Part shown: positions 9,161 through 18,630 of the stretch, one piece after another | Layout of the letters: each line of letters opens with the position of its first letter | Position numbering within the stretch: the stretch's first letter is position 1 | NCBI GenBank assembly: GCA_963797535.1 | Contig: CAWCPQ010000001.1 | Location: 1,736,001-1,800,000 of the forward strand | Source: JAWWOL01 sp963797535 | GTDB taxonomy: Bacteria; Actinomycetota; Actinomycetes; JAWWOL01 | Reading direction: 5' to 3' | Length of the DNA: 64,000 nt | Program-made: the position numbers and the translations under genes | Notes under the pieces: model-generated | The model's input: only the letters and a program-made list of their open reading frames with translations | Told to the model about the DNA's origin: nothing | Database searches by the model: none

Positions 9161-9613
9161 CCTATGGAGCGCCGGCAGGTCGGCGGGGCCGCGGTGCGCA
9201 AACGCTGAATCGTAACCCAGACTCGTCCCGGTGCACGCCTCTAGTGCCGTGCGGCAAGCTGACGTTCACCACCGATGGTGGACACCCGGAAGCCGGAATG
9301 CTGGTCTCACGGACAGGTTAGCAGCAGGTCGGACAGGAAGACTGAACCGTTTCAGCCCCGAGTGCCGCGAGGCGGTGCACGCCGTAACGGCCATCGCCTC
9401 GCGATGGTCAGCAGCGTCGCAACCGCCGACAACGTCAGGGCGTCCATGCCGGCAGCTAGGCTTCCACGCCGGCCGCCGACCGACATCGGAGACAAGTCCG
9501 GCATCGCTGCCGGGGATGCTCGTCAGGGGCGGGGTGGTGCTCCGCTCGCCGATCGGTACGGCGTTGCGGGCAGGTTTTCGGTTCCATCGCGAGGTGCACC
9601 CGGCGCTCGGGTG
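9161..9613. other. gene-poor convergent gap
   Basis: No supported gene. Open frames on the plus strand extend antisense into the following gene and look like shadows. No terminator hairpin was identified by eye. Confidence 0.45.
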
Positions 9614-10489
9614 TTAGGGATGGAACAGGGACCGGAACTCGGCGCCGATGGCCGGGGTCCCCTTCAGCGTCGGCTGCTGGTGTCCGTCCACCGTGACCCG
9701 GATGTCGTAACAGTCTCCGAGATCGAGGGAGAAGACGGCTCGGTGGGTGCCGTAGGTCACGGTCAGTGCTCCCACTCGCGGGATGTAGTCGCTGCAGTAG
9801 CTCTCGTCGCCGGCGGACTTGGCCTGCAAGGCGTTGATTCCGGCCGCCAGCTTGTGATACTTCGCGGTGGTGAGCCGTACATGCCGGGGCCAGCCCGGGT
9901 GCAGCGGCCGGTCGTACGCGTCCACATCGACCGACGCCTTGGTGACGTTACGAGGAAGCGCCTCAACACGAGAGCGTGGCGGGACCCACTTGACGTGAGC
10001 CTCGACTTCGAGCTCGACCTGCCCGGGCTTGGCCTCTATTGCGCTGAAGCTCAGTTGCTCCATGTCACTGTTTGGTCGGTCGCTCGGGGCTGCGAAGCCC
10101 TCCGTTGAAGCAGGTGATGTGTGCCATGCCGGTGAGTGAAAGGTGTCGGTCAGTGTGAACCCACGCGGCGGGTGCAGCCTGAGGTAGTGGATGACGGCCT
10201 CACGATGTCCGGCCAGCTTGAACCAGCGAAGCTGCTGCACATCCCGGCCATCGGTCACGAAGGTGACGATGCCGTACGACTTGGGCGGCGGCTGACGCAC
10301 CAGACCGGGCAGCTGGACGCGGTCCAGCATGATGTTGGCTCGCTGGACGGCCTCAGCCTTGGTCCAGGCGTTGCCCTTGAGCGGGCTCGGCTTCGTCGGC
10401 GTCGTGCTCGCCGAGGCACTCGACACTGTGAATGCCATCAACACCGCTGCGCAGCCAGCCGCAACCCGCGCGATCCCCCCAGGTCTCAT
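9614..10489 (-). CDS. secreted hypothetical protein
   Basis: About 291 aa. The N-terminus is a Sec signal peptide (GIARVAAGCAAVLMAFTVSS then ASA). The mature part has a first domain (SYGIVTFVTDGRDVQQLRWF) and a C-terminal domain with two cysteines (SYCSDY and LGDCYD) likely forming a disulfide. The ATG at 10489 places the signal peptide correctly; a start three codons upstream also exists. No family recognised; several such exported proteins occur in this part of the window. Confidence 0.72.
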   Translation of the reverse strand: MRPGGIARVAAGCAAVLMAFTVSSASASTTPTKPSPLKGNAWTKAEAVQRANIMLDRVQLPGLVRQPPPKSYGIVTFVTDGRDVQQLRWFKLAGHREAVIHYLRLHPPRGFTLTDTFHSPAWHTSPASTEGFAAPSDRPNSDMEQLSFSAIEAKPGQVELEVEAHVKWVPPRSRVEALPRNVTKASVDVDAYDRPLHPGWPRHVRLTTAKYHKLAAGINALQAKSAGDESYCSDYIPRVGALTVTYGTHRAVFSLDLGDCYDIRVTVDGHQQPTLKGTPAIGAEFRSLFHP

Positions 10490-10714
10490 GATCGGCACAG
10501 TACGGCAAAACCCGGCCGACGTACGCGGCTTCGGCAGGATGTCACCCAGTCAGCAGATGCGCCTGGCCCCCAATGCCCACGACGGCCCAATCGCGCCGAT
10601 CATGGCTGCGAAGTTGGACAGCGCCTGACATGTCCGGACGACGATCCGTGACTGCGTCGCGGGCCGACGGTGATCGGGAAGGCGCCAGGCGGACGGCGAT
10701 CCGACCGGCGGCCG

Positions 10715-11320
10715 TCAGCTGTTGACGTGCAGGGTCTTGGTGTCGCCGTTGAGTGTGCGTCGACACCAGCCCGCCACGGCGTCGGCAACCTCGTGACGGC
10801 TCATCGCGGTGGTGTCGAGCACGGTCACGTGCCAGTCCGGGGCGAGGCGCTCCAGTCGCTCCCAACGCATTTGATCCCATCCGTCAGTGGTCACAACCTC
10901 CGGCAGGTGTAGGGGATCCTGTGCGGTTTGGCGCATCCAGTCGGCGAATGCCTGATGGCGGTGCAGGAGAGCTGGGTCGTCTCCGCGAAGTTCAAGCCGG
11001 CGGGCTTGCTCCTGTGGCGAAGCATCGAGTAGGCACACGCCGATCGCGTGCAGCCCGACGGCTGAGGGGGCCGCGACCGCCTCGGCGGCGGGCACCGGAT
11101 CGCCGGCCAACAGGAGATGCCGCCCGGTCTGCTGGAGCTCGACGGCGCGGCGGACCGCGGCATCAGTGGCCTGCTGACGCCACAACAGCGACGATGCGCC
11201 GCGCAGCGGGAGCACCTGCGCGAGCTCCACACATTCCACCGCTGGCCCCAGCTCGGGCTCTACCAACAGCCGGACCGTCGACTTCCCCATCCCGCTCGCG
11301 CCCGTCACCAGAAGCAGCAT
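10715..11320 (-). CDS. P-loop kinase-like ATPase
   Basis: This 201-aa protein has a Walker A motif at residues 7-15 (GASGMGKST) and the compact size of small-molecule kinases (nucleoside, shikimate or gluconate kinase type). A second feature is the segment RHLLLAGDPVPAAEAV followed by a lid-like Arg-rich helix (EQARRLELRGDD). It resembles actinobacterial proteins annotated only as AAA-family ATPase or nucleoside kinase. Substrate unknown. Stand-alone gene preceded by the promoter region at 11321-11485. Confidence 0.7.
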   Translation of the reverse strand: MLLLVTGASGMGKSTVRLLVEPELGPAVECVELAQVLPLRGASSLLWRQQATDAAVRRAVELQQTGRHLLLAGDPVPAAEAVAAPSAVGLHAIGVCLLDASPQEQARRLELRGDDPALLHRHQAFADWMRQTAQDPLHLPEVVTTDGWDQMRWERLERLAPDWHVTVLDTTAMSRHEVADAVAGWCRRTLNGDTKTLHVNS

Positions 11321-11485
11321 CTGACCATCGTCCCCCAGACGGGTGCTCAGTCATTGGATGCCGTCGCAACGGCGGTGGTTCGCGGCTAGACCCTGCGTCG
11401 GCGTTTGTGTCCGTCGACGCCCGCATGCAGCTCGCAAGGAGGCCCTGGGAGGCGCGCCCTTTCAGGTGTGGTGTTGGCGACTCGC

Positions 11486-12262
11486 TCAGGGATCTTGGCT
11501 GAACCGCCACATCGCGAGGGAGACCGCCACGACTGCGTACACAGCCAGCTCCGCCCAGGCGCCCCCGGAGGACGGCACCTTCGCCTCGTGGGTCGGGGAC
11601 AACCGGGCCAGCGAGTCGCCGATGTTGACCAGCAGCCACCGGTCAGGCACGTGGCTCCAGGCCTGCAGTCCGCGGGCGAGCCCATAGGCAAGGTAGAGCA
11701 ATGTGAACAGCGCCGCGACCGCCCCGGCCGTGTGCCTGATCAGTGAGCCGAGCGACATCCCGACCAGGGTCAGCAGCAGCAGATAGACGCCGGCCGCCCC
11801 GAGGGACTGGAGCACGTGTGGGGTGAGGAGGCTGACACCGATCCCGGCTTGGGACAGGAGGCACTGACCAACGAGGAATGAACCGAACGCGACCAGCTCG
11901 CCCATCACGAACGCCAGGCCACCCATCACCGCCATCTTGGCCGCCAGCACGACCTGGCGCTGCGGAACCGCCATCAACGTCGTCCGGATGTTCCCGGTCC
12001 CGTACTCAGAACTGACCGCCAGCACCCCCAGCACTCCGAACGCGAGCTCTGCCCACGCAGCACCGTCCAGACTGACGATGAGCGGATCGAAGCCGGCCCG
12101 CTCGGCAGGTGACATGGTTGGCCATTCGTGCGCTGCGGACTTCGCGGCCAGCGCACCGAACAGGATGCTCAGCAGCACTCCCACGCCGAGGGTCACGGTG
12201 GTCGAGCGAACGGAGCGCAGCTTGGTCCACTCCGACCTGAGGACTCCCGTGTAGGCGCTCAC
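11486..12262 (-). CDS. ABC-2-type transporter permease
   Basis: This 258-aa integral membrane protein is an ABC-2-like permease. It begins VLRSEWTKLRSVRSTTVTL, the usual cytoplasmic entry of such permeases, and has about six hydrophobic segments. The GTG start overlaps the stop of the ATPase gene by four bases (GTGA), so both halves are made together. With that ATPase it should form an exporter; drug, peptide or antibiotic efflux are the usual roles. The divergent sensor kinase and regulator probably control it. Confidence 0.88.
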   Translation of the reverse strand: MSAYTGVLRSEWTKLRSVRSTTVTLGVGVLLSILFGALAAKSAAHEWPTMSPAERAGFDPLIVSLDGAAWAELAFGVLGVLAVSSEYGTGNIRTTLMAVPQRQVVLAAKMAVMGGLAFVMGELVAFGSFLVGQCLLSQAGIGVSLLTPHVLQSLGAAGVYLLLLTLVGMSLGSLIRHTAGAVAALFTLLYLAYGLARGLQAWSHVPDRWLLVNIGDSLARLSPTHEAKVPSSGGAWAELAVYAVVAVSLAMWRFSQDP

Positions 12263-13182
12263 CGGGGTCCCCGGCCAGGGGCTGTGGCGGGAGACTCGGC
12301 GTCCTGCTCCGTGAGTTGGAGGAACGCTTCTTCCAGGGACACCTGATGTGCGGTCAGCTCTCGAACAGGAATGCGGGCCTCGGCAGCAAGGTCGGCGACC
12401 GCCTCCAGGGTCAGGTCGCGGATCAGCAGGGTGTCGCCGGTGGTGACCTCGACGCGCCCCCCGCGCGCGACCAGGAACTGCGCGAACGCCGCGGCCCGCG
12501 GAGTACGCAGGAACACCCGGGGAGCCGCGCTCCGGGAGATCAGCTGTTCGAGCGGCAGGTCGGCGACGAGCCGCCCCTTGCCGAGGATCAGCACGTGGTC
12601 GGCGGCCAACGCCATCTCGCTCAGCAGGTGGCTGGACACCAGCAGCGTCCGGCCTTCAGCGGCGAGCGAGCGGACCAGCCGGCGGACCCAGACGATGCCC
12701 TCGGGATCCAGCCCGTTCACCGGCTCGTCCAGGAGCAGGACCGGTGGGTCCCCGAGTAGAGCCACCGCGATTCCCAGCCGCTGGCGCATGCCGAGCGAAT
12801 AGATCCCGACCCGGCGCGCAGCTGCCGACGTGAGGCCGACCAGCTCCAGTACCTCCTCGACCCGTGTCCAAGGCAGGTCGTGGGTCTGCGCCACCCACCT
12901 CAGGTGCATCCGCCCGGACCGGCCGGGGTGGACGGCACCAGCCTCGAGGAGGCCACCCACCTGTCGCAAAGGATGCCGAAGAGACCGGAACGAACGCCCG
13001 CAAACCAGCGCTTCGCCGGAGGTCGGGGTGTCGAGGCCGAGGAACATCCGCATTGTCGTCGACTTGCCGGCACCGTTGGGCCCGAGGAGACCGGTGACCC
13101 GGCCGGGCAGGACGTCGAAGGAGAGGTCATCGACGGCCCGCACGGCCCCGTACCTCTTGGTCAGTGATCGTGCGCTGAGCAC
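12259..13182 (-). CDS. ABC transporter ATP-binding protein
   Basis: About 307 aa. Walker A is at residues 34-41 (GPNGAGKS), the signature is YSLGMRQR and Walker B is LLLDEPVNGLDP; the H-loop SSHLL is present. The ATPase domain occupies the first 220 residues, with a C-terminal extension typical of the DrrA/CcmA-like exporters. The frame is open to 13239, but the GTG at 13182 carries GGGAG 7 nt upstream and begins the domain exactly (LSARSLTKRYG), so I prefer it. It powers the permease encoded just downstream. Confidence 0.92.
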   Translation of the reverse strand: MLSARSLTKRYGAVRAVDDLSFDVLPGRVTGLLGPNGAGKSTTMRMFLGLDTPTSGEALVCGRSFRSLRHPLRQVGGLLEAGAVHPGRSGRMHLRWVAQTHDLPWTRVEEVLELVGLTSAAARRVGIYSLGMRQRLGIAVALLGDPPVLLLDEPVNGLDPEGIVWVRRLVRSLAAEGRTLLVSSHLLSEMALAADHVLILGKGRLVADLPLEQLISRSAAPRVFLRTPRAAAFAQFLVARGGRVEVTTGDTLLIRDLTLEAVADLAAEARIPVRELTAHQVSLEEAFLQLTEQDAESPATAPGRGPR

Positions 13183-13342
13183 GGTTGTCTCCCTGGCTCG
13201 ACGGACATTGCGGTCTCCACCGTGTCGCCGCCGAGCCACTTTGTCGTCGCCCCGCAGGCAGAGCCGGCCGCAGCCGCACGGGCTTGCGGGCCTATGTCTG
13301 CAGGTTGATGTGCCGAGGGTCGGTCCTGGTTACGCTGAGTCG

Positions 13343-14518
13343 ATGGAAAGCCGGGAGCAGGCACCACAGCCGCCGCTCTTCCAGCGGATGCGAGCAGTCC
13401 ACTGGTGGCTCGTCGACTGCACGGTCGCCGGGTTCTACGGGCTGGTGGGGGCCACCGTGCTCGGCGCCAAGGTGGCCGAGCCGGCGGTCGTCGTCGTCGT
13501 GGTCGCCGGCTGTGCTGCCGCCATCGCGCTGGCCCGAAGGCATCCCTCGATCGGACTCTGCTGTGCCCTGGTGGCGGCCTGGATGGCACCAGCGGCAGAC
13601 GACGTCGGTTTCGTCGCCCTGGTCCCCCTTTGCTACGCCAGCTATCAGTGCGCCGCGAGGCTACGCACGCGTGCGGCTGCCGCTGCACTGGCTTTCGCAA
13701 TGACAGGGCCGTTCGCCACCGCGTTACCGGACTTCGAGCACAGCGGTGCCATCGCGCCTTTCGGTTTCGCGGTCATCGCTGCGTGGTCCGTCGGGTACGC
13801 GGTCGGCCGGCAGCGGCGCTACACCGACGGCATCCTGCGGCATCGCGAGGACCTGGCAGCAGCAGAGCTGGCCGACGCCAGGCGCGAGGTGACGGAGGAA
13901 CGCCTGCGCATCGCCCGCGAGATGCACGACGTGCTGGCACACAGCATGAGCGTCATCACGGTGCAGGCGGCGTACGGGCACCTGGTGCTCGACGAGCGGC
14001 CCGACCGGGCCAAGGCGGCGTTGGCCGTCATCGAGACCACCGGCCGTGAGGTGCTGGTCGAGATGCGTGGCATGCTGGGCGTCCTACGCGAGGATGGCGC
14101 GCTTGATCGCCCGGCCGAACTGACCCCGGCCGCCCACCTCGCGGACCTGCAAGGCCTGGTGGCCAAGGCATCCGCGGCCGGATCCGAGGTAGACCTGAAG
14201 GTGCTCGGCGAGCCCAGAGAGCTGCCGCCCGGTCTCGAGCTGACGGCCTATCGCATCGTCCAGGAGGCGCTCACCAACGTCGCACGCCACGCCGGCGCTG
14301 CGCATGCTCACGTCCTCGTCGACTTCCAGCCCGAACAGCTGCGGATCGAGGTGACCGACGAGGGAGGACCGGTCAACCCGGTAGTCGCGCCTGGCCGGGG
14401 ACACGGCCTCGTCGGAATGCGCGAGCGGGTCTTGCTCTACTCCGGCCAGCTTGACGCGGGTCCGCTCCCCGACGGGCACGGGTTCCGCGTGGTCGCGACA
14501 CTGCCGGTCCCCACGTGA
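13343..14518 (+). CDS. sensor histidine kinase (NarL/DesK type)
   Basis: This 391-aa protein has an N-terminal membrane region (about residues 20-150, several helices), then a HisKA_3 dimerisation helix with the phosphoacceptor His at about 195 (REMHDVLAHSMSVI), and a C-terminal HATPase domain (LTNVARHAGAAHAHV; GHGLVGMRERV). The end overlaps the response regulator start by four bases (GTGA), showing coupling. It lies divergently 160 nt from the ABC exporter genes, and kinase/regulator pairs in that position usually induce the exporter when the membrane or an exported compound is sensed. Confidence 0.92.
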   Translation: MESREQAPQPPLFQRMRAVHWWLVDCTVAGFYGLVGATVLGAKVAEPAVVVVVVAGCAAAIALARRHPSIGLCCALVAAWMAPAADDVGFVALVPLCYASYQCAARLRTRAAAAALAFAMTGPFATALPDFEHSGAIAPFGFAVIAAWSVGYAVGRQRRYTDGILRHREDLAAAELADARREVTEERLRIAREMHDVLAHSMSVITVQAAYGHLVLDERPDRAKAALAVIETTGREVLVEMRGMLGVLREDGALDRPAELTPAAHLADLQGLVAKASAAGSEVDLKVLGEPRELPPGLELTAYRIVQEALTNVARHAGAAHAHVLVDFQPEQLRIEVTDEGGPVNPVVAPGRGHGLVGMRERVLLYSGQLDAGPLPDGHGFRVVATLPVPT

Positions 14519-15171
14519 GCATCCGGGTGCTGGTTGTCGACGATCAGGCCCTCATACGGGCCGGACTGTGTGGGATCATCGGCACTGCAAGCGATCTCGA
14601 CGTGATCGGTGATGCGGCTGACGGGGTTGCCGCTGTGGCGCTAGCCCGGGAGTTCGCGCCCGACGTGGTGGTGATGGACGTACGGATGCCGGGGATGGAT
14701 GGCATCGAGGCGACCCGCCTAATCACGGCAACGACCGAGAGTTGCGTGCTCATCCTCACCACGTTCGACCTCGACGAGTACGTCTACGCCGCCCTCAGAG
14801 CTGGCGCCAGCGGCTTCCTGCTCAAGGACGCCCCGCCGTCGGACCTACTGACCGCCGTGCGCGTTGTTGCGGCGGGCGACGCCCTCATCGCCCCGGGAAT
14901 CACCCGCCGACTCATCGCGGAGTTCACCGCTCGCCCCCACCAGGACCAGCAGCCACCGGTGCTCGCCGATCTCGGCGTCACCGACCGCGAGGGGGACGTG
15001 CTGCTGCTGGTGGCCGAAGGACTCTCCAACGCCGAAATAGGGCAGCGCCTCCACATCACGACCGGTACGGCGAAGACCCACGTCGGTCACCTGCTGTCCA
15101 AGCTCGGGGCCCGGGACCGGGCCCAGCTAGCGATCTTCGCCTACCGCAGTGGCCTGGTCCACGTCCACTGA
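14515..15171 (+). CDS. response regulator, LuxR/NarL family
   Basis: This 218-aa protein has a receiver domain with the phosphorylated Asp at residue 55 (VVVMDVRMPGMDG), the conserved Lys in FLLKDAPP, and a C-terminal LuxR-type helix-turn-helix (LTDRE-type start, then NAEIGQRLHITTGTAKTHVG). The GTG start overlaps the kinase stop. It is expected to be phosphorylated by the partner kinase and to act on the shared upstream region of the ABC exporter; the operator itself is not identified. Confidence 0.93.
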   Translation: MSIRVLVVDDQALIRAGLCGIIGTASDLDVIGDAADGVAAVALAREFAPDVVVMDVRMPGMDGIEATRLITATTESCVLILTTFDLDEYVYAALRAGASGFLLKDAPPSDLLTAVRVVAAGDALIAPGITRRLIAEFTARPHQDQQPPVLADLGVTDREGDVLLLVAEGLSNAEIGQRLHITTGTAKTHVGHLLSKLGARDRAQLAIFAYRSGLVHVH

Positions 15172-15258
15172 CCTCGGCCCGGTCCGACCGCCTCGCGTCG
15201 CGCCCCGTCCGGTGCCGGATCGCTCGATGGGTAGTCCACGCCTGTCCGGGCTTTGCTG

Positions 15259-15852
15259 TTAGGCGCGGGCGGTGATGACGTAGCGCTCGTCGGAGACGGG
15301 CCCGCCCCACAGGGTGGGCTCATCGTCGAGGCGCCGCCACGTCATCGTTCGTGTCATCGGTTCGGCGAGCGCGAGCAGGTCCTTCGCAGCGATGCCGGCC
15401 CCGGTGTGCCAGACCCCTTCGATCAGCACAAGCACGCCGGTCGGCGTCAGCAGGCGCAACCAGCGATCCAGGGCCGCCCGCGGGTCCGGCAGCGCCCACA
15501 GCACATGGCGCACCAGGAGCGCGTCGAACAGTCCCTCGACCGGCGGGGCCGCCGCGTCGCCCAGCCGGAAATTGACGCATACGCCTTGGTCGGTGGCCTT
15601 GGCGATCGCGCGCTCCACCATCCGGGGAGCGAAGTCGACTCCCAGGACTTCATACCCGTGGTGCGCGAGCAGCACGGCCAGCGAACCCGTGCCCGAGCCC
15701 AAGTCCAGCACACGTGCTGGCGCGCAGGGCAGCACCCCGGCCAACAGCTGCCACCAAGCGGTACGAACAACCGTGTCCCGCAGTCCGTGATCTGGCTGGT
15801 CGTCGAAGACATCCGCCTCGACGTCCCAGACAGCCCGCATCGCCTCGGTCAT
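15259..15852 (-). CDS. class I SAM-dependent methyltransferase
   Basis: About 198 aa. Motif I is VLDLGSGTGSLAVLL, followed by the acidic loop VDFAPRMVERA and a motif IV region (FDALLVRHVLWALPDP), as in ubiE-like small-molecule methyltransferases. Several in-frame ATG codons lie close together (15876, 15864, 15852); I chose the last because it starts nearest the conserved domain, but this is not certain. Substrate unknown. The gene converges with the response regulator and has no partner on its strand. Confidence 0.85.
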   Translation of the reverse strand: MTEAMRAVWDVEADVFDDQPDHGLRDTVVRTAWWQLLAGVLPCAPARVLDLGSGTGSLAVLLAHHGYEVLGVDFAPRMVERAIAKATDQGVCVNFRLGDAAAPPVEGLFDALLVRHVLWALPDPRAALDRWLRLLTPTGVLVLIEGVWHTGAGIAAKDLLALAEPMTRTMTWRRLDDEPTLWGGPVSDERYVITARA

Positions 15853-16074
15853 GGCGTCAATCATCCCAGACCGCACCGGTCCGGTGAGGGATCGGCGGGG
15901 ACTGGGACGCTTCGCAGACGTGGTCTTGTTGTGCGCCCGCCATCATCGTCCGGCATCCCCAGGTCCGGCCGAAAGACAGCGGCCTTTACGCGTGCCGGTT
16001 CTGTGTTGGGTTGGCCTGAACCTGAACCTTGCGGCGACCCACGGCGTCCTCGGGGTGGACGAGGGAGCGGGGTC

Positions 16075-17208
16075 ATGAGGCGGCTCTGGTACATGACCGT
16101 GGTAAGTGCGTTCGGCCTGGCGAGTGTGGCTGGCTGCGCAGCGGCAGACTCCACGGCGGCGGGGTCGGTGCCGCAATCACCGTCGGGCGTGGCCCCGGCC
16201 ACCATCTCCTCGTCGGGGGTTGGTGGCGTACCGCCCACGTCGTCGCCCTCTGATGCGCCGTCATCGACTTGGGTACCGGTACCAACCCCCTCGACCTCAG
16301 TCCCGCCGAGCACAGCACCCTCGACCGTGGTGGCGGCAGTCGTGCCCTGGCTCGACCGGCCGGCAACGCCGCAGTACCCGCCGGACGCCGACCGCCCGGT
16401 CACCCACCGGGTCCTCTACCGGCGCTGCTCAGCAGCCGACCTATCCGCTTCAGCGAACGGCTGGGGCGTAGGAATGGGGACGGCAAGCGAAGACCTGACG
16501 TTCACCAACAGGTCGCGCACGCCCTGCACTCTGGGCGGGACGCCGGTCGCGTTCACGTACACGCGCGGCGTTGTTCATCGCGTGACGCCCAAACCCGGCT
16601 CATCCGGCTTCGGAAGGCAACTCGACGCTGTCGCGAACTTGCAACCCGGGCAGTCCGCCACGGCAAACGTGTGGCTCAGCGACAGATGCCCAGCCTTCAT
16701 GAACCAGAAGTACGTCGCGCGGTTCTCCGTGGAACTGCCGGACACGTCGGCGGTCAGCATTGTCGTGCCGGGCGGTCACTACGAGGTGCCCCCGGACGGA
16801 TGTCCATTCTCGGCAAGCTGGTTCGGCACCCCGCACGTCACCGTGCCGCAACCGGCGTACCCGCTCGATCCGTTGAAGGCGACGATGCATCTCCCCGCCA
16901 CGGTGGCGGCAGGACGGGCGTTCTCGTACGTCGTGACGGTGACGAATCCGACGGCCAAGCCGATCGCGCTGAGCCCGTGCCCGGCGTACGACGAGGGCTG
17001 GAAACCGGTCTCCTCCGGTGCGGTCCTGCACCGCTCCTATCGCCTCAACTGTGCCGCACACCCCGTCGTGCAACCCGGGGAGACCGTCGCCTACGCCATG
17101 CGGATGGTGGCTCCCGCTCGAGTGGGGCAGGACCCGTTCTGGTGGACGCTGGAGCCCTCGAATGACGTATTTGCCGGGGACAACTTGGCCACGGTGGTCG
17201 CGCGCTGA
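16075..17208 (+). CDS. lipoprotein with DUF4232-like domain
   Basis: This 377-aa protein begins with a lipoprotein signal peptide and lipobox (ASVAGC, Cys about residue 20), then a Ser/Thr/Pro-rich linker of about 85 residues. It continues with a DUF4232-like domain (RCSAADLSAS..TNRSRTPCTLGGTPVAF) and a second beta domain (VVTVTNPTAKPIALSPCPAY), which reads like a Big/CARDB-type fold. It should sit on the outer face of the cytoplasmic membrane. Paired cysteines suggest disulfides in both domains. The ATG at 16075 gives the signal peptide directly; the longer open frame upstream is not used. Confidence 0.82.
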   Translation: MRRLWYMTVVSAFGLASVAGCAAADSTAAGSVPQSPSGVAPATISSSGVGGVPPTSSPSDAPSSTWVPVPTPSTSVPPSTAPSTVVAAVVPWLDRPATPQYPPDADRPVTHRVLYRRCSAADLSASANGWGVGMGTASEDLTFTNRSRTPCTLGGTPVAFTYTRGVVHRVTPKPGSSGFGRQLDAVANLQPGQSATANVWLSDRCPAFMNQKYVARFSVELPDTSAVSIVVPGGHYEVPPDGCPFSASWFGTPHVTVPQPAYPLDPLKATMHLPATVAAGRAFSYVVTVTNPTAKPIALSPCPAYDEGWKPVSSGAVLHRSYRLNCAAHPVVQPGETVAYAMRMVAPARVGQDPFWWTLEPSNDVFAGDNLATVVAR

Positions 17209-17334
17209 GCTCAGGCGTTGCTCAGTGGCACGGCCGGCCTCACCACGCGCACAACCCCGGTGGCTCTAAAAAACACCCGTGCTACCTTCTCGCCATCCCA
17301 GCAAGGGATCGACAATCGGCCGGTCTCTGAGCCG
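17209..17334. other. short gap with no identified gene
   Basis: Together with 17500-17810 this is the non-coding remainder of the 600-nt stretch between the lipoprotein and DUF2568 genes. Apart from the tentative 54-aa frame I see no gene, hairpin or repeat in it. Confidence 0.4.
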
Positions 17335-17499
17335 TCAGGCGCCGCCGGCGAGCCGCGCCTGGCGACGGTCTTCGTTCCACGGCTGTTCCGTGTACAGGTC
17401 CGTGTCGTCGGGCTGCTCCTCCAGCTGCTCGGCGACCGGCACCCGTACTCCCTGCTCCAGGGCCTCCAGCGAGATCGCGAATCGACTGGGCTGCGTCAT
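17335..17499 (-). CDS. possible small acidic protein (54 aa)
   Basis: A 54-residue frame beginning MTQPSRFAISLEALEQGV and rich in Glu/Asp/Gln. The amino-acid composition is balanced, unlike chance frames nearby. A GGGTGG stretch lies just before the ATG. No family is recognised and no partner gene exists, so this remains tentative. Confidence 0.35.
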   Translation of the reverse strand: MTQPSRFAISLEALEQGVRVPVAEQLEEQPDDTDLYTEQPWNEDRRQARLAGGA

Positions 17500-17810
17500 T
17501 CCACCACCCTGCGCTGTCCGGGCGCGAGGTGCAAGCGATCGGCCAGCGTCGGGCTACCCAGCACTGAGGCGACGGTCGGTTCGACAGCCGCGTTTGCCCG
17601 ATCCCTGAGCGGCGATCGCTGCTGGTCCACGCACAGCCGACGACGGGTCGGCCGATGGGGTGAGGGGCCGTCTCATGCCTTTTCCGGACTACCGGGTCAA
17701 CTTCCGGGCCCGCGAACTGCGCTGGCCCGCCCAGAAATACCGTGGTTGACTTCCGACTTCTGACGTGGCCTTCAAGAAGCCGATCGAGAATGAGCAGGTC
17801 GAGCGAGTCG

Positions 17811-18206
17811 ATGTCCAATGCGCCGGTCACCGCCCCCGCCACTGCGGCAGCGGCATCGCCCAATAAGCCTGGTCTCGCCTCGACCCTCCGATTCGCCGTC
17901 GAACTGGTCGCCTGGGTTGCGACCCCTTGGGCGCTGGCCAGCGTCTCACCGTTGTTGTCGATCGCGTCTGTAGTGCTCCTCGTCGGTCTGCCGACGATCT
18001 TTGCCACCCCTGGCGACAAGCCGAAAGTCATGGTTGCGGCCCCCGGCTATGTGACCGTTGGCCTAGTGGTTCTCGAAATGTCTGCAGCAGTGGTTTCGTC
18101 GTGGCTGATCTGGCCGCCGGTGGCGGCCGTAGTCGTCTGCATACTCGTGGTCGTCTCGGTCGTGACCGAGCTGCCGCGCTGGCGCTGGCTGCTGCGACAC
18201 CGATAG
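17811..18206 (+). CDS. YrdB-like membrane protein (DUF2568)
   Basis: About 131 aa with four predicted transmembrane helices. After a short Ala/Pro-rich N-terminus it reads STLRFAVELVAWVATPWALA, a polar loop (FATPGDKPKVM), then two further helices, and closes with TELPRW. Order and length match the DUF2568/YrdB family, which has no known activity. The ATG at 17811 is preferred over the in-frame codon at 17742, whose extra residues are Arg/Ser-rich junk. A dispersed-motif copy follows 18 nt after the stop. Confidence 0.6.
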   Translation: MSNAPVTAPATAAAASPNKPGLASTLRFAVELVAWVATPWALASVSPLLSIASVVLLVGLPTIFATPGDKPKVMVAAPGYVTVGLVVLEMSAAVVSSWLIWPPVAAVVVCILVVVSVVTELPRWRWLLRHR

Positions 18207-18387
18207 GAGGTGACACGTACGACGGCCGATCGGTAACTGGCACAGGCGCCGAGGTCGCCGAGCCCGGGAAGCCCGGATTCTCGCGGACGAAGCGGCCCAC
18301 GCACCTACCCGATCGACGTTCAGTCAGGCAGTTGCGACGTGCGGCGCCGCAGCTGTCCGCAGATCGTCCAGTAGACCTCAAGGTCGA

Positions 18388-18630
18388 TCAGCTCGAGGTT
18401 GTCGACGTCGTCGTGGCCGCCGAGGAACAGCGGCACCCGATACCCAACGCGCCTTGCGACGACCCGTAGTCCGCGAGAACAAGAACTTCCTCGCCTACCG
18501 CGACTTCCCCGGCCGCCTGCTCGAGCAGCATGAGCATCTGGTCGATTCCCGCCGCCTGGGCAGCTGAGTGCCGGTTGTAGAAACCGGCTCCTGCCATCGA
18601 CGTCTGCGTCGGTACCGCGTCCATAGACAT
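18388..18630 (-). pseudogene. N-terminal relic of a SAM-dependent carboxyl-methyltransferase-like gene
   Basis: The reading frame gives MSMDAVPTQTSMAGAGFYNR, then HSAAQAAGIDQMLMLLEQAA, then VLVLADYGSSQG. These match the opening of the plant-SABATH-like SAM methyltransferases common in mycobacteria and relatives (YNxHSxxQ and DYGSSQG). Immediately after DYGSSQG the match ends and the frame reads into Ser/Thr-rich nonsense; another frame (down to 18320) continues with an unrelated-looking sequence. Full-length enzymes are about 350 aa, so most of the gene is missing. I call it a decayed fragment. Confidence 0.6.
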